Of a DNA stretch of 64,000 nt, positions 1 to 12,693 are shown piece after piece (the stretch's first letter is position 1; every line of letters starts with the position of its first letter). The notes beneath the pieces are model-generated. The model was not told where the DNA came from and made no database searches. It saw only the letters and a program-made list of their open reading frames with translations. The DNA comes from Anoplolepis gracilipes (lineage: Eukaryota > Arthropoda > Insecta > Hymenoptera > Formicidae), in NCBI RefSeq assembly GCF_047496725.1, contig NC_132971.1, forward strand, positions 11,971,501-12,035,500, in the 5' to 3' direction. The translations under genes were made by a program, and so were the position numbers.

Positions 1-399
1 GCATTAAATCTAATTTTTTACAAAATAATTCTATATATTTACACTTAAATCAGTTTTCTATATAACAAATTTAATTAAAATATTATACGCACTCTCAAAA
101 CTACGCCGATAAAAAAAATAAGTTTATATCTCCTTATATTCTTTTTCTTGAAAGCTTTGACTGCTTTATTAATAACTACATAATTATTTTATATCTGATG
201 AAGTGCTGTACTAAGTATATTTATTAATTATGGTATAATTTAAGATTAATGTACTTTACTTCTAAAATGAAACATCCAGAATGTTCTATGATTTATAAGA
301 GCCAATTTATGTTGCTAATGAGTAGAAATATAAATAGTATTTATTGATCCATAACAATATTTATTAATATATCAATAATACAATCGTTATCGATTACTC
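1..399. other. A+T-rich non-coding sequence
   Basis: I see no gene, repeat or exon-like signal here. Confidence 0.4.
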
Positions 400-760
400 G
401 TTATTTGTTAGTCAGTGTTATTTCGACGATTTGACACGTTGATTTTACCACATATAAAAGCATGATTGTTACGGCGATCTGTAATATGACTGATGAAGTA
501 ATACATCACATTTAACTAGAACTTGTGGTTGTATCGGGGCCAGAATCAAATTTCCTGGCACTTAATAAGATGTGATAAGCAGTCACGTGACATTAACGAG
601 AACATTGCGCGTGTGGGGCATTGAGTTGTTTATACGTATAGAACAATAAAATGGTGTTGCACCGTCGCTGGCTTCCGTCGCGTGAATCGCGTCATTAAAC
701 TTGAAGTCCAGTCTGCCTTGCAAATGTGCATACAACATGAAAAAAGAACTATTACCAAGT
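400..760. promoter_or_regulatory. GC-elevated patch with palindromic E-box
   Basis: It contains the 10-bp palindrome GTCACGTGAC (582-591), a TATAAAAG-like box near 453-460, and CpG-rich stretches (CGTCGCTGGCTTCCGTCGCG near 662-681). It stands out from the A+T-rich surroundings and could be a promoter, enhancer or old exon. A minus-strand ORF across 630-815 has no recognisable features. Confidence 0.25.
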
Positions 761-1115
761 AATCGTAGGTCTTACAAAAACGTTTATTTTTGCACATTGA
801 GACACATTCAAACAAACTTTTATCTTAATATGAAATAAATTATCAATAAATAATAAATTTCTCAATCATTTTTTACAGTAATTCACATATTTTATAAATT
901 TATTCACGTATTCATAAATTTTTTGTTCTCTCATGAATTTGTATTATAACTGTATTATAAATCAATTGATAATTATATATATATATTCTAATGTATTTTA
1001 TAATATAATGTTTTATAATGTAAATTTTATTTTTAAAGAAAAAAAAATTTTTGACTATTTAGAAATATATGAATATGTGAATGTGGGTATAAAATTGTTG
1101 TATTCAAATGCACAG

Positions 1116-1118
<3 letters not shown>

Positions 1119-1175
<57 letters not shown>
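1119..1175. repeat. (AT)n microsatellite
   Basis: About 28 uninterrupted AT units. Confidence 0.95.
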
Positions 1176-1180
<5 letters not shown>

Positions 1181-3932
1181 TTTGTCACACAACTGTAAAT
1201 TTTTACATTTTTTTAGTATTTTAATGTTACATGTTTAAAGCGATAAAATTTGTACAAAAAATGTAAAAGGTTACAATTTTGTGAAAAAATTAAAAAATTA
1301 TTTTTACCAAAAATATACCTGTTATTAAAAATATTAATAGGAAATAATGCTTTATGTGTTGCATAGAAAATATTATTTTGTTTCGTAAGAAAAGTATCTA
1401 CAATCCATGTATTTTTCTTAATATAACATTTTTAAAGAAAAAGTAGCTTATATGTATGTGTATAACGTTTTCTATAAGCCATTGTGCTTGTGATATCGAT
1501 TTTATGTCGCGTTCTGATAACGGAAAATGCGTGATAATTTCGTAAGTTTTTATTATATTATTTAGTTCGAGAGATAAAGAAACATTTTTATTTAAGTGAG
1601 TAAGACATAAAAAAATAAGTAAATTTTGATTGTGATCTAGTAATTTTTTATTAACTTTTATTACTGAAAAGCATGATTTATTACTGCATTTTTTACTTTT
1701 TTAGGTTTAGAAGGTTAAGAGCTTTTATAATAAAAACAAATAATTATTAATACTACATACAATATATATTCTCTAAAATTACATACTTTCTATAAGCTTA
1801 AATTCTTTGATATTTTTTTTAATTAATTAAAAATAATAGCTACGTCTGCTACGTCATGTATTGAGTGTAAATTATGTTCTGTTAGACATAAAAAGTAAAA
1901 GTTTTTGTTTCGTAATTTTTTTACAGATAACGTGTATATTTATATAATAGATTGCGATGCTACTCGTTTATTGATTACTTATCGATTATCTATCCCTCGT
2001 TTTTATTGACACGACTGTCTGAAAATATAGCTGCTATTGTCGTCAAATTTTATTTTATAAAGCTTCTAGCAGTTTTCTTTTATAAGATAAATTCTTTTTT
2101 GTTACACAAAATAAAAACGAATTTTATTTTGTATAAAGGTTGTAATTCTTTAACGAAGAAACGAGTGACTAAAAAGATTTCGCTATACTAATTTTAATAT
2201 GTTCAACTTTTACAATAATAATAAACAATTATAAACTTAAAAATTACTACTCTGCTTAAAAATAAATAATGATCGACAAAGAATCACGCTGTAAACGACC
2301 AGTCAATCGCGATCAACGGATCAGACAGGTCTGTTTTATTGTATATGTGTGTGTGTGTGTGTGTGTATGTCTGTGTATCAGTGATGAACGATCTTTTAGA
2401 AAAAAATTGATTTTTTAATCGATTTTGAATTGGAATAATTAGAATTTATTTACTAAAATAATCGAACTAAAAGAATCGATTTCTTAAAAATTGATTTAAA
2501 AAATGTAATGAGCATTCAGATATATATATATATCTATAAAAGAAAATATTATTATTAATGTAAGTAAGAATATATTCTTAATAAGTAGAGAAATCTAGCA
2601 AATTAAAATGTAGAATACTTTGAATTATTGTAAAACTTTTTAATATTGTAAATGTATATACTTTTTGTTTAAACACATGGATAAATGTTTTTTTTTGTTT
2701 TGTAAAAAATATATAAATTCAAAAAAGTTATTGTGAGAATCAAAAGAATAAATATATAGAAATAAAAAAGTTTATTTTTTATTTTGGAAAATTTGTAAAG
2801 GCTGAACCTTTCTTATGTTACAACGCGTATAATTATTTAGAACACTACTATTGTTTCTTTATTTTAATAGGTTTGGCAATTTTTATTTTTGTATTTCATT
2901 TTGTTATTAAAAATATATTTTTCTAACAAAGAAAAACGATTTATTTGTACAAATAAAAATTTTTACTGTAAGTTAAAAAATGTTATATTTTTTTATTCAC
3001 TAAATATAGTTTCTTGAACAATAAATATAAACAAATATTTAATTATTATATTAAAATATAAATAGTAGTTTACATTTAGTATTTTAAATTTAATATCTTC
3101 AATTATTTGTAAATAAGTGTATTATCGATCAGAGACAAAAATCACAACAGAAGCGAGGTTAATAATTAAATGTTATCTATTTTTAAATTACATTAAAATA
3201 TAGTTATGACCGAATATAAATCCTATAAAATTTGGAACGTTAGAATTATAATTAGCTAAATTAAACTGAGAATAAACTATTTTCACTCTAAGTTTTAGTG
3301 GATTACAATTGTATATTAATTTTCAAAATAATTTTAAAATAATTTGTTTTACAATAATATTGAGGTAATACTTAATGTAAAAACGTGGAACTATGTACGT
3401 AAATATGTACCTAAATAAATAAAAAAATAGTGTAATGTATTATTAATTTATGCTGAATGAATTATTATGACGAATTATGACGATTAAAACTCGAATTTAG
3501 CTCAACAATATGTAATGTATTTTTTGCAGCATGTAGAATTATGTAGGTAAAGATATTTTTGCGCTTACAAATAATAAATCATATCATATAAACAAGAAGT
3601 AGAACAGATATATCAAGAAGAGATATCAAGAATGCAATAATACTTTACACAATTATAATATCAAAACATTTTATAATTATTATTTACATTGATCAAGAAC
3701 TGTTCATAAATTTAGATTGATTAAAAGCTATTTATGTCATGAGTCAATTTCTTGAAATATCAAAAAGTTTAATATAAAGTTTTTTAAAATTATATGTTCC
3801 ATATAGAGTGTATCTCACCTTAAAACTTTCTTTGAATTGAGAGAGATTGGATAATTTTGAGTCGACTTTTTCTGAATCAAAAATATCGAAACATCGAGGA
3901 AAAGAGTATTTTTAATGTATATATGTATTTTA

Positions 3933-3934
<2 letters not shown>

Positions 3935-3997
<63 letters not shown>

Positions 3998-4005
3998 CAT
4001 ATAAT
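3935..4005. repeat. (AT)n microsatellite, interrupted
   Basis: AT/ATAG runs over about 70 bp. They produce a false Tyr/Ile repeat ORF on the minus strand. Confidence 0.9.
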
Positions 4006-4416
4006 TCTAAATATGTAATTCTAACGACTATTATTTTTTTTTTGTGTAAGAAATTAATTACAAAATCGAAATCACATAGTTATTATTTAATATTGTTAAA
4101 TCAAAACAAAATGTTCCGAGAAAATTATTGTGAATTTGAATATTTAAGTTTTCTTGAAATGTAATTTTTACAATATATACAACATATAGATAACAAACGT
4201 TGATATCGCGGCAAAAACATTTATTTAATTTAAATCTTTGTATATTGTCCTAATCGACAAGAATATACAAGAAAATTTTTCATTCAAATATTGAACGTAT
4301 AACTCCGAATATTCCGATAAAGTACTCGTCTCGACGGTGACAATCATGACAAGCATGATTCGCAATCGACACGCATTTCCCTTCGACCGTTGGCTATCTC
4401 TTACTACCTATTTACG

Positions 4417-4436
4417 GTTGCCCAAGCAACGCCAAT
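4417..4436. promoter_or_regulatory. RFX X-box followed by CCAAT box
   Basis: GTTGCC-CA-AGCAAC at 4417-4430 fits the symmetrical RFX-factor X-box (GTNRCC, spacer, RGYAAC) exactly; GCCAATCA follows directly. In animals X-boxes sit close upstream of ciliary genes. The 4310-4500 segment is richer in G+C than its neighbours, as expected for a promoter. Which gene it serves is not clear. Confidence 0.5.
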
Positions 4437-4446
4437 CATAGACCCT

Positions 4447-4497
4447 ATGTCTGTCAAGCATGAACATCGATTTTCTAGTTTGATTTTGCTTCACCAG
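4447..4497 (+). CDS. Possible first coding exon downstream of the X-box
   Basis: An ATG 16 bases after the X-box opens MSVKHEHRFSSLILLHQ, which stays open into a donor-like GTAATT at 4498. Exon length is 51 bases (phase 0), so it cannot splice directly to the Ig exon at 24858, which needs phase 1. I found no convincing next exon. It would be the start of a ciliary or sensory-neuron gene if the X-box is real. Confidence 0.25.
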
Positions 4498-4769
4498 GTA
4501 ATTAATCTTTAAGTAACATGAATTAATGGATGCGTGCTTTTATGCGATCTATTTTCTTTGTAATATACTTTCAGAATAAATGATCACACTAACGATCTAT
4601 TTATAGTACAATATGTGAAATGTAGAACTAATCGTTACAGAAACGTAAAGTTCTATATTATATCGAGTATATTATATAAGTTTTGCAATAAATAATTATA
4701 TTGTACAATTTATCAACAGATATAGCATCTTGTGCTAACACAATAAGTAACGCGTAGAAACAGTGAGAA

Positions 4770-5470
4770 CCGTGTATTTGACGTGAACTATTTAATTGCG
4801 AGTATCTTATTGTTAGATTATCGGATCTCCAGTAATAGCTGGACCAATCTTCTTAATAAGTTTAAATCGATAGCTTGGGTCTCAATTATACATGGAAAGT
4901 GTCTCTAGTTTCCTGTTATGTATTTTATAAACAGAAATGCAAAGTTTCAATGTAAAAATTTCTCTTTAAGAAATCAAATAATAAAAATAAAGAAAGCTTT
5001 AATAAATAATATAAAAATAAGAAGAAAAACAAGTTAATGAGAATCAAGCAGAAAACAGGGCACAAATAATTGTCTTAAAAAAATCCTTTAATTAAACGTT
5101 TTGATTCTTTTTTTGAACCATCTGCAGTAATCCAGAAATCGTGCAATTCAGAAAATAAACAGCCTGTTTACTTTCTGTCCTAGTGGATTGCATGGAGTTA
5201 CCGAAGATGGTCCAAAAAGGAATCAAAACGTTTAATGAAGTTTTTTATGAAGACAATTATTTGAGCTCTTTTCTGCAATCTTTCATTAGTCCGTTTTTCT
5301 TCTTGTTTCTTACTTTTAAGAAATATCGCGTTAATCATATAAACAATGCACTTTTACAATTTCTGACAAAGTTACGCTGATCGATATTACGTCATATTAA
5401 TCATTATCCAAGTTTATAATTTAAATCGGTAATGCAATTTACAATTTAAAGATGAAAAATCATCCTCAGA
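4770..5470. repeat. Diverged repeat, copy A (matches 17335-17650)
   Basis: Blocks align in order with 17335-17650: AACCGTGTATTT, ATGCAAAGT followed by CAATxTAAAAAT, ACTTTTACAATTT, and TGATCGATAT. Copy A carries about 300 bp of extra sequence in the middle, including an ORF at 5183-5380 which I treat as chance. Confidence 0.4.
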
Positions 5471-5995
5471 AGTATCAATCATTAAATTTGAAAATATTAA
5501 TCATGTCATATGTTGTTATAATTTCTATTTGCATATAGATATTATGAATTAAGGATCCAAAGAAAAGAGTGATGAAGTACTTCTCCCCGTCTTCCCCTGA
5601 CATTTGAAAAATGTTTTCTTATAAAACAAAGTTTTTTATCATAAAACATTTTTAAACATATCTATGGATTATTATATTAAAATCTCATTTGTAGAATTAG
5701 CACTGTTATTAATTCAGAGAGATATTATGATCTACATGTTATATCATACAGATGATATAATAATTGATAAGTTTGTTAATTGAAAATATCATAAACTGCT
5801 ATTCACAATTGAAAAACTAATTAGTAGGTATACTATTGTTTTTATTTTTATATTTAAGTTACGTAATTTACTGTTTAACACAATTTCTAAATAAAAATGT
5901 TCTTCACAATCATTTTGTACTTTTACATATAATTTTAAAATATAATATTTTTTAATAATAATAAAAATATAATTTTTTATTAATAATGTATGTGC

Positions 5996-6043
5996 ACGCA
6001 CGCACGCATGCACACACACACACACACACACGCACACACACAG
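5996..6043. repeat. (CA)n / (GCAC)n microsatellite
   Basis: CACGCACGCATG followed by a CA run. On the minus strand it gives a Cys/Val ORF that is not a gene. Confidence 0.9.
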
Positions 6044-6132
6044 AAAATTATTTGCAATTACTTATGTGTGGTACTGAATTTTTTTTTATGAGGAACAATA
6101 AAAATTATATAGTATTAAAATTAAAATAACTA

Positions 6133-6262
6133 GGCAATGAAGAGCCAACGCGGATGTAATCGCGCGTGAAATAATTTCAAACGATAAGTCAATTCATTAT
6201 TTATTCAAGATCCATATGTTTCGGACTTCTTTCGAGCCTTTCTCAATGACTTAAACTAAAAT
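6133..6262. mobile_element. Half copy of the GGCAATGA fold-back family
   Basis: It begins GGCAATGAAGAGCCAACGCG after TA, matching the left arm of the complete element at 56786-57040. It runs through the conserved tail with TTTCGGACTTCTTTCGAGCC and lacks the opposite arm. On the minus strand it carries the GAGAAAGG...GTCCGAAACAT hairpin motif. Confidence 0.6.
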
Positions 6263-8449
6263 ATAAGATAAATATAAGATAAAATAGAATCAAAATAACA
6301 ATACACGAAGCTGATAATAAAATTACAATACGTATATTTTCAAGATGTTCAATACATGACTTATCTCAGTCGATCATTACGAGTATATAATAACAACAAA
6401 AATTATTACCAAAAAGCCGAAAATAATCCAGACTATGAGAGAACGCAATGTTAATTCCTTGAAAAATAATACTTCACAAGTAATTGCAACGATTCATTTA
6501 TTGGACATTTGCAAATATTCACATTGATAGTGGACATCTTTTTGAACATCTATTAAAATAAATAAACAATATTATTATAAAATGAAGTAAATAATATTAA
6601 GATTTGATACTGAGATTTTTTATGTCAAAATTGACAAATTCAAACTGTATACATATTACACACACATATATATACATAAAGTTTTACAAAAAGATGATGC
6701 ACCATCGCACTCTTTAATATGCTATCTCTATTTTATGTCACAAATTGACATTTTAGACTGTGAAAGAATAAAGGTAGAATCTGAAAAGTATCTAGAAACA
6801 TTTTTTAAAAATATTATACTTATATTTAGTTATTTACTAAAAATGTTTGTCTATATCTACTTATATATTTTCTTTTAAAATATTTCTAACTGCATTGAAA
6901 TATTTAAACAAATGTATATCTCTTATAACATTGCCAAGTTTATTCTATTTCTGCCAGTTGTTGAGCAATTTATGATTGCACACATAGGAACATTTTCAAC
7001 TTATCTTAATTTTATGCAAAAAAATAGTTAATAAGTAGAGAAAATTATTAATGAAAGAGATAATGAATATATGTAATTGTTTGTGAATCTTACAATTAAA
7101 AAATTCATAAACCTTGGTCCTTGTTCTTAATAATTTTTATTTAATTTATAAACTATCCACTGTTACTGTTGAGGAACATTTTCAACTTATGTTTCGAAAC
7201 AAAAAACCTTAAGCAATAGTAATTTTACACAAGTTGGCAACAGTTTCTTTGTAAAAGAAACAAAACGGAAAAGGAAGTGAAACACCACTTCCAAGCGATA
7301 AGCATCTAAAGTAAAAGAAGTAAAACATCGTCAAAAATAAAATCCGTTACATTCTTCTCCATGTCAGTTTTTATGAGCAAAATGCTTGAATGTTGGTCTC
7401 GCTAGTCAAATTTAGATTGTTTGTCTTATTTTGTAAACTTATATATAACACAATAAATGATATTAAATAAATTGATACAAAGATTAGTTTTGAAAATCAC
7501 GTCCTGAATTCTTTCGCACATCATGCGCACTTAAAAGCTGAGTAGAATATTATTAAATATATATATTGCTCTATATGTTTATTCAAACTTAAGAATTTTC
7601 TAAATTATTAAATATATTTTAAAATTGACGAAATTGATTTTAAAATGGGAAAATTAATAGCGGATGGTAAAATTTAAAAATTAAATTTTTTTATTGATTT
7701 GTATTTCTGCACTCTGGACCTTTATTTTTAATTGAATCAAAATAAGATATCGATAAAACTCTAAATATTACAAATATTATAAATAGAGAACGGATTAATA
7801 AAAACCAAACACTAAATATAAATGCAAAATATGATAATATTATTTAAAAATTATTTGATAAATTTCTTAAACGTTTCGGATTTACTTAAAATGTTTTTAA
7901 GTCTTAAATTCATTTTAATCATTTTTTGGAAATTTTCAGCTTTTAATTAATATGCATATAATTTAATATATCATAGATTTATTAAAAAAACAATTTAGTA
8001 CTTTGTGAATTTTTTAAATCTGTTTTTATTATATTGACAATTTCGACACAATTTTATAAATTCTTATGTTTTAAATATATTTGCATGTTTAAAAAACATT
8101 TGCGTAGAAAATTTTGAAGTGTTATTATGAATCAAAATTAATAAAAAAAAATTATCTCAACTGATAAAAGTTGTTTCAATATTTATTTCATGTAGATAAA
8201 ATTTAAGCTACAATTTTTAATAAATAATTCAGTAATGAGCAAGTTGGCTAAAAGCACGCTAATAGGACCATCTACCCTATTAAGTTAAATTAATAGTGTT
8301 ACATTTTAGCAAGAAAACTATTTTAACGTACAAGCAAAATATTATTTTATTAAGAAAGACAGCGTAATGATCAAAATATATTTATTTTTACTTTGTGCAA
8401 ATAAAAATAGATAGTAAATAAAAATAAATAATTTTTTGATAAAATAGTT

Positions 8450-8452
<3 letters not shown>

Positions 8453-8504
<52 letters not shown>

Positions 8505-8507
8505 TAT
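8453..8507. repeat. (GT)n microsatellite
   Basis: About 22 GT units followed by a slightly interrupted tail. Confidence 0.95.
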
Positions 8508-9589
8508 GGTTTTTATTTATTTATTTTTTTTACGATTTGACATCTATCAAAAATATCATTAAGTCTCGAAATAAAGTTTTATTAAAACCTTCTTAAATTA
8601 AAGTGATTTATCTATTTTTATGTCTAAAATTTAATTTATCGATTCACTTCGACTTGTAACACACAAGCTATTAAGAACTCATTATATTCATTAAGAGGAA
8701 ACCTGTTTTAAATTCATCGAAAAATATAGGTACTTGCAAAGTTTGGAATTCTAATTAGAATTATTCTGTACATATAATAAAGAAATGTATATATAGAACT
8801 TGGCTTCATGTTGTCTTATGAAGTATTATTATCCGCTTGAATATTTAATGAACGTATTTACTTCCGTATGGAGTGCATCACGTACATTCCATGTCATCAC
8901 CAGGAAGCTTTGTGAACTGACATTTGCCATTTGTGTTTTGGGTTTAAAGCGGAACTGCCAATTCTTGAGTTCACTAGAAAAAAGAATGTAAAGAAATATA
9001 TATTATTCCACGTAATATATACATATTCTGTGGAAATTTTAAAAAAACGCTGTTTCTATAATTTTATTTTATAATTTGACTAACATATCATAATTATATT
9101 AACAGCTTTTTATATAATTATACATAACTACAAATGTTTATTTATATAAGAACGACCAACTGTGTTAGATATAAAATGCTATGTGTATTATAAGTTTATA
9201 TATATATACATATATATGCGTGTGTGTGTGTGTATCTTAATATTAACTTATATTTCATTCTTTCTTTTTGACATATGTTGAAGAGGGTGCATTCCTACAC
9301 CGTTTGAATTATATGACGTTCTTTTTTGATTCCTGAAATATGTGACTTTGAAATATCACAATTTTCGTATTTGTTTATATCACCTTTTCATTATGTCCTA
9401 CTCATATGTTTCAATTTTTTTTTATTTACATTTATTCGTTATTATATCACTGTCAGTATGCTTTAGAATTACTATTTAGTTAACAATAAGAATTTCAAAA
9501 TAAATACAGCTCTACTAACTCCTAACTATTATCATTAAAGATAAACTTATTTACTTTAATATATTATTATTAAGTGTAATTTATTGTAA

Positions 9590-9830
9590 GCGCGTTAGGA
9601 ATTCTATTTCTCCCCTGTTGTCTCTCTCCCTACTAAAGAAATTCTAACCTAACTCTAATTTTAATTTAAATAGATTTAAGAATTAGATTAAAAATAGGTT
9701 TAGGATTAGTCTTTTTTCAGATGAGATGCAGAAAGAGCGGCAGAGTTTCTTCCCTGCTTACGCATTTACTTTATAATACACTAAAATTGTAAAATACTAG
9801 TGCAACTTTCCATATAAAATAAACTTTAAA
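9590..9830. repeat. Copy of complex dispersed repeat family (segment copy)
   Basis: It shares TTAGGTTAGAAT-like blocks, a GGAGAGAG/CTCTCTCC purine tract, and TACGCATTTACTTTAxAATA with copies near 37600-37740, 49890-50140 and 55490-55700. Confidence 0.45.
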
Positions 9831-9858
9831 TTAAATAAATTTGATATATTTACATATT

Positions 9859-10190
9859 TAACCCTTTGCACTCGAAAACAAAACAACGGTATCTTATAAG
9901 GGTCGACAGGAGCCATTGTCACTGTGAAGACTTTTGTCGGCCGGCTGCAAACTACGGTTTCACAAGAACATTATTACGGCCAAAATACAAAAAGAATCTT
10001 AATAAAATTGTGATATTCGTAATCAGTAAACTCATGCGCAGGTCGCTACAGAGCGATTTTTTGAAAAAAGGGCAAACAATTAACGTGTAGCTAGACGCGA
10101 ATCAGATGCAGTCAGATATGAGTCCGCGTATCTTATTTATAAATTTTTTGGAGTCAAAATGCAAAATCTGGCTCTTTAGCGACCTGCGTT
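9859..10190. mobile_element. piggyBac-like terminus with internal inverted repeat
   Basis: TTAACCCTTTGCACTCG at 9859-9875 is a TTAA target followed by CCCTTTG, as at piggyBac-type ends. Downstream lies an imperfect inverted repeat: GCGCAGGTCGCTACAGAGCG (10036-10055) against AAAATCTGGCTCTTTAGCGA (10161-10180) and its continuation CCTGCG. The opposite TTAA end was not found. The ORF at 9866-10090 inside it looks incidental. Confidence 0.4.
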
Positions 10191-11960
10191 ATTGTACAAA
10201 GAATATATAAAAAAGTTTCACGAAGAAATATAACTTTTCTATGAACTAAATATTGTCAATCGCTATCTGCAAAAATAGTATAATAAAATAGCTAATCAGC
10301 GTTGGTAGCATCGTTTATTAAGGGGAAACAGTGAGAGACAATAACGTCATCTTTGTCTCTATTGAAATGCAATGATGTTTGTGCGTATACAGACATACAC
10401 CAATACATTAAATGAGAGTTCATTTTTCAATGTTGGTGACAGTAGCGCTGAAATTTTCTCGCCGGCCCTGTCGACGATGTCTTTAATTTTATCATAAAAC
10501 TCACAAGCGTTATATATCACGATGACAAAATAATACAAAAACAAAATTTTCAAAGAGCAATGTCATACCTTAAATTGTCAGTAAAAATTGTTAGTAACTT
10601 TTAATTAATTGTGAATTATTGGCAAAATTTTTCTTCAAGAAAATCAACTTTTTTATGGATGGAAGAAAAAATTAAACAATAATTATCTGCATAATCAAAA
10701 AAGTGTAGTTTGTTTGAAAAATACTGATATATATGAAATCCACTTTTTTGTAATACGTGGGTGATCTGAAAAGTTTCTTGAATTACAAAGATTTTGCAGA
10801 CGTATAAGAGATTGTTTCAAACGGCATCACACGTTAAAAAATTATAAGTTGTAATTTTTGTATATATGTACTTTTTATTGATTTTTTTGTGATGTTTGTT
10901 TTTACTTACTTTTTGTAAATTACTGTTATTTTAAAGTTAAGAAAGACTCTATATAAGAAAAAATACATTACATATACATTTTTTATTATTTTTATATAAT
11001 CACGCACATTCAACTTTTCACATTATTTACCTGACTATAGAATCATACTAAGAGGATTTTTTTCGCCCCGCTGTTATGTCTATGATGGCTGGAACCGTTG
11101 AAAGACTAATCGCATTTCGCGTGCTTGTGTCCTTTAAAGGTGTCGAGAATGCAGTTGTGCATATCTATTTTTTAATCGCATTAACCGTAGGTTCTTGCAT
11201 ATTGTAACTTTAGATATTGTTTTATTTATTTATAATTTTTATTCATCTTTATGCTAATCTTGTATATTAATATCTTTATTTTATTATATATTGTATACCT
11301 AACTGACTTTTTTAAATTGTTTATTTAATAACTCCTGAAGATGATTCAAAGACGGATTGAAACATTCAAAAATTATATAAATTTTTTTACTTTTGAAAAA
11401 TTTATATTCATTTATTTGCGTCACAATCCTCTAAGCTTGGCTTTTTTCTCTTTATTTTATGTTTACTGTTATTTTTATTCCATAAATATGTAATATATAT
11501 ATACATACAAAGATCTTTATGTACAAAAAGTTTTTGCTGGCAAGTATTTTAATAATACTTATATTTAAAACATTTTAAGTTACAATATGAAAAAGTTATT
11601 TTTTTATCAATATTGCTACAAAAAACTGATAACATTTGTAAAAAATCGCGAAACGTTAAATCTCTGACTGAATATTTAATAATAAATAGCTCAATGCTGA
11701 GTAGTTAATAATGATGAAAATCTTGTAAATATTATTGAGAATCATAATCTTGAAACATATGTTGAAGTTATTAACAGATCATTAAACTAAATTCCCCCCC
11801 TCTTTCTAAAAATTTTATTTTTACAACATTACAAAGTTGTACATATATCTCAGAAACAAAAAAAAAGCGCCACATCAAAGTGTGTTATTTCAAATCTTTA
11901 CAAAAGAAAAATAATCCATGATGTATAAGTTAATATCAAGATTTATCTAATGCATTTAAA
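10190..11960. other. A+T-rich stretch with possible mariner end and small inverted-repeat element
   Basis: GGTGATCTGAAAAGTTTC near 10760-10778 resembles a mariner-type terminal repeat without a partner. CTAAGAGGATT (11049) and AATCCTCTAAG (11426) may be the ends of a ~390-bp element containing a CTGAAGATG...GAAAC hairpin motif (11336-11372). The minus-strand ORF at 10359-10553 is not recognised. Confidence 0.3.
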
Positions 11961-11967
11961 TTTGAAA

Positions 11968-12378
11968 GATCAGTTATGTCAAAAAATATAAATACAATAA
12001 AACCTAATACATTTATATAAGATTCATAAAAATTTGACATTGCGCAAAGCACTTTTAGTCTCTTAAAATATAAAATTAATAATTAATTTGTAAGTTGAAG
12101 TAAAGAATTTCTTTATAGAATTGAAATATATATTTTCATAAATTTTTGTATATAATCACTATAAAAATTTTTATGATGGTGTTATTATAAAAAAGTTAGT
12201 TCAATATAAGATAAAATTTATTATTTTGAGATTAAATTATACTTTACAGAACAAATCGTTACTTTAGATCACAAATTAATCATTAATTTTATATTTTAAA
12301 AGGTTAAAAGTGCTTTGTAAAGCGCAATGTAAAATTCATGAATTTCGACATTAAAATTAATTTTTGACATAACTGATC
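11968..12378. mobile_element. Fold-back element, ~130-bp inverted arms
   Basis: The left arm starts GATCAGTTATGTCAAAAAAT and the right end is the reverse complement (TTTTTGACATAACTGATC). Further matches inside include CATTGCGCAAAGCACTTTTA against TAAAAGTGCTTTGTAAAGCG. No ORF is visible. Confidence 0.75.
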
Positions 12379-12411
12379 CATCCAGTTTTCCTGAAAGTTG
12401 TTTATATTTTT

Positions 12412-12693
12412 TGTTCCTAATACAATTTTTGTTCTACTATATTGAATTGTGTTTTAACATTAAGTTTGTGCGAAAAGTGTCTGAGTTCTTTTATAAAGAA
12501 ATTAACACACACTAGTAGTCTACTTGTATACATATAACACTTTACTTGCTTACCACTCGGAGAGAGAAAAAAGATCGGTCTAGTTAATACAAAAGAAGAT
12601 GGAGTATTTTCCATCTGAAATTCTGTGTACGCTAACTCCTGCGTGTTACATCTTTATTAACACTTGGGAATTGTGAAAAGCGTGCGCAACATG
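12412..12693 (-). repeat. Possible LTR of the copia relic
   Basis: Just downstream of the copia RNase H relic, the minus strand runs from TGTTGCGCACGC to TATTAGGAACA, i.e. TG...CA ends as in LTRs. It contains AATAAAG and a CTCTCTC tract. No second copy is seen, so this is tentative. Confidence 0.25.

Larger units (their letters stand above)
761..4310. other. A+T-rich intergenic sequence with microsatellites
   Basis: It holds microsatellites (AT at 1119-1175, GT at 2344-2367, AT at 3945-4000), a diverged GATT/AATC-rich stretch around 2390-2490, and otherwise nothing I can support. Short ORFs are low-complexity and not gene-like. Confidence 0.4.
4500..9590. other. Gene-poor A+T-rich stretch
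   Basis: Apart from the repeats listed separately, it holds a 19-bp direct repeat (AGGAACATTTTCAACTTAT at 6987 and 7173), a GGAAGTG/CACTTCC hairpin near 7275-7295, and a GT microsatellite at 8453-8507. The ORF at 8800-8991 has no recognisable domain or splice context. Confidence 0.35.
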
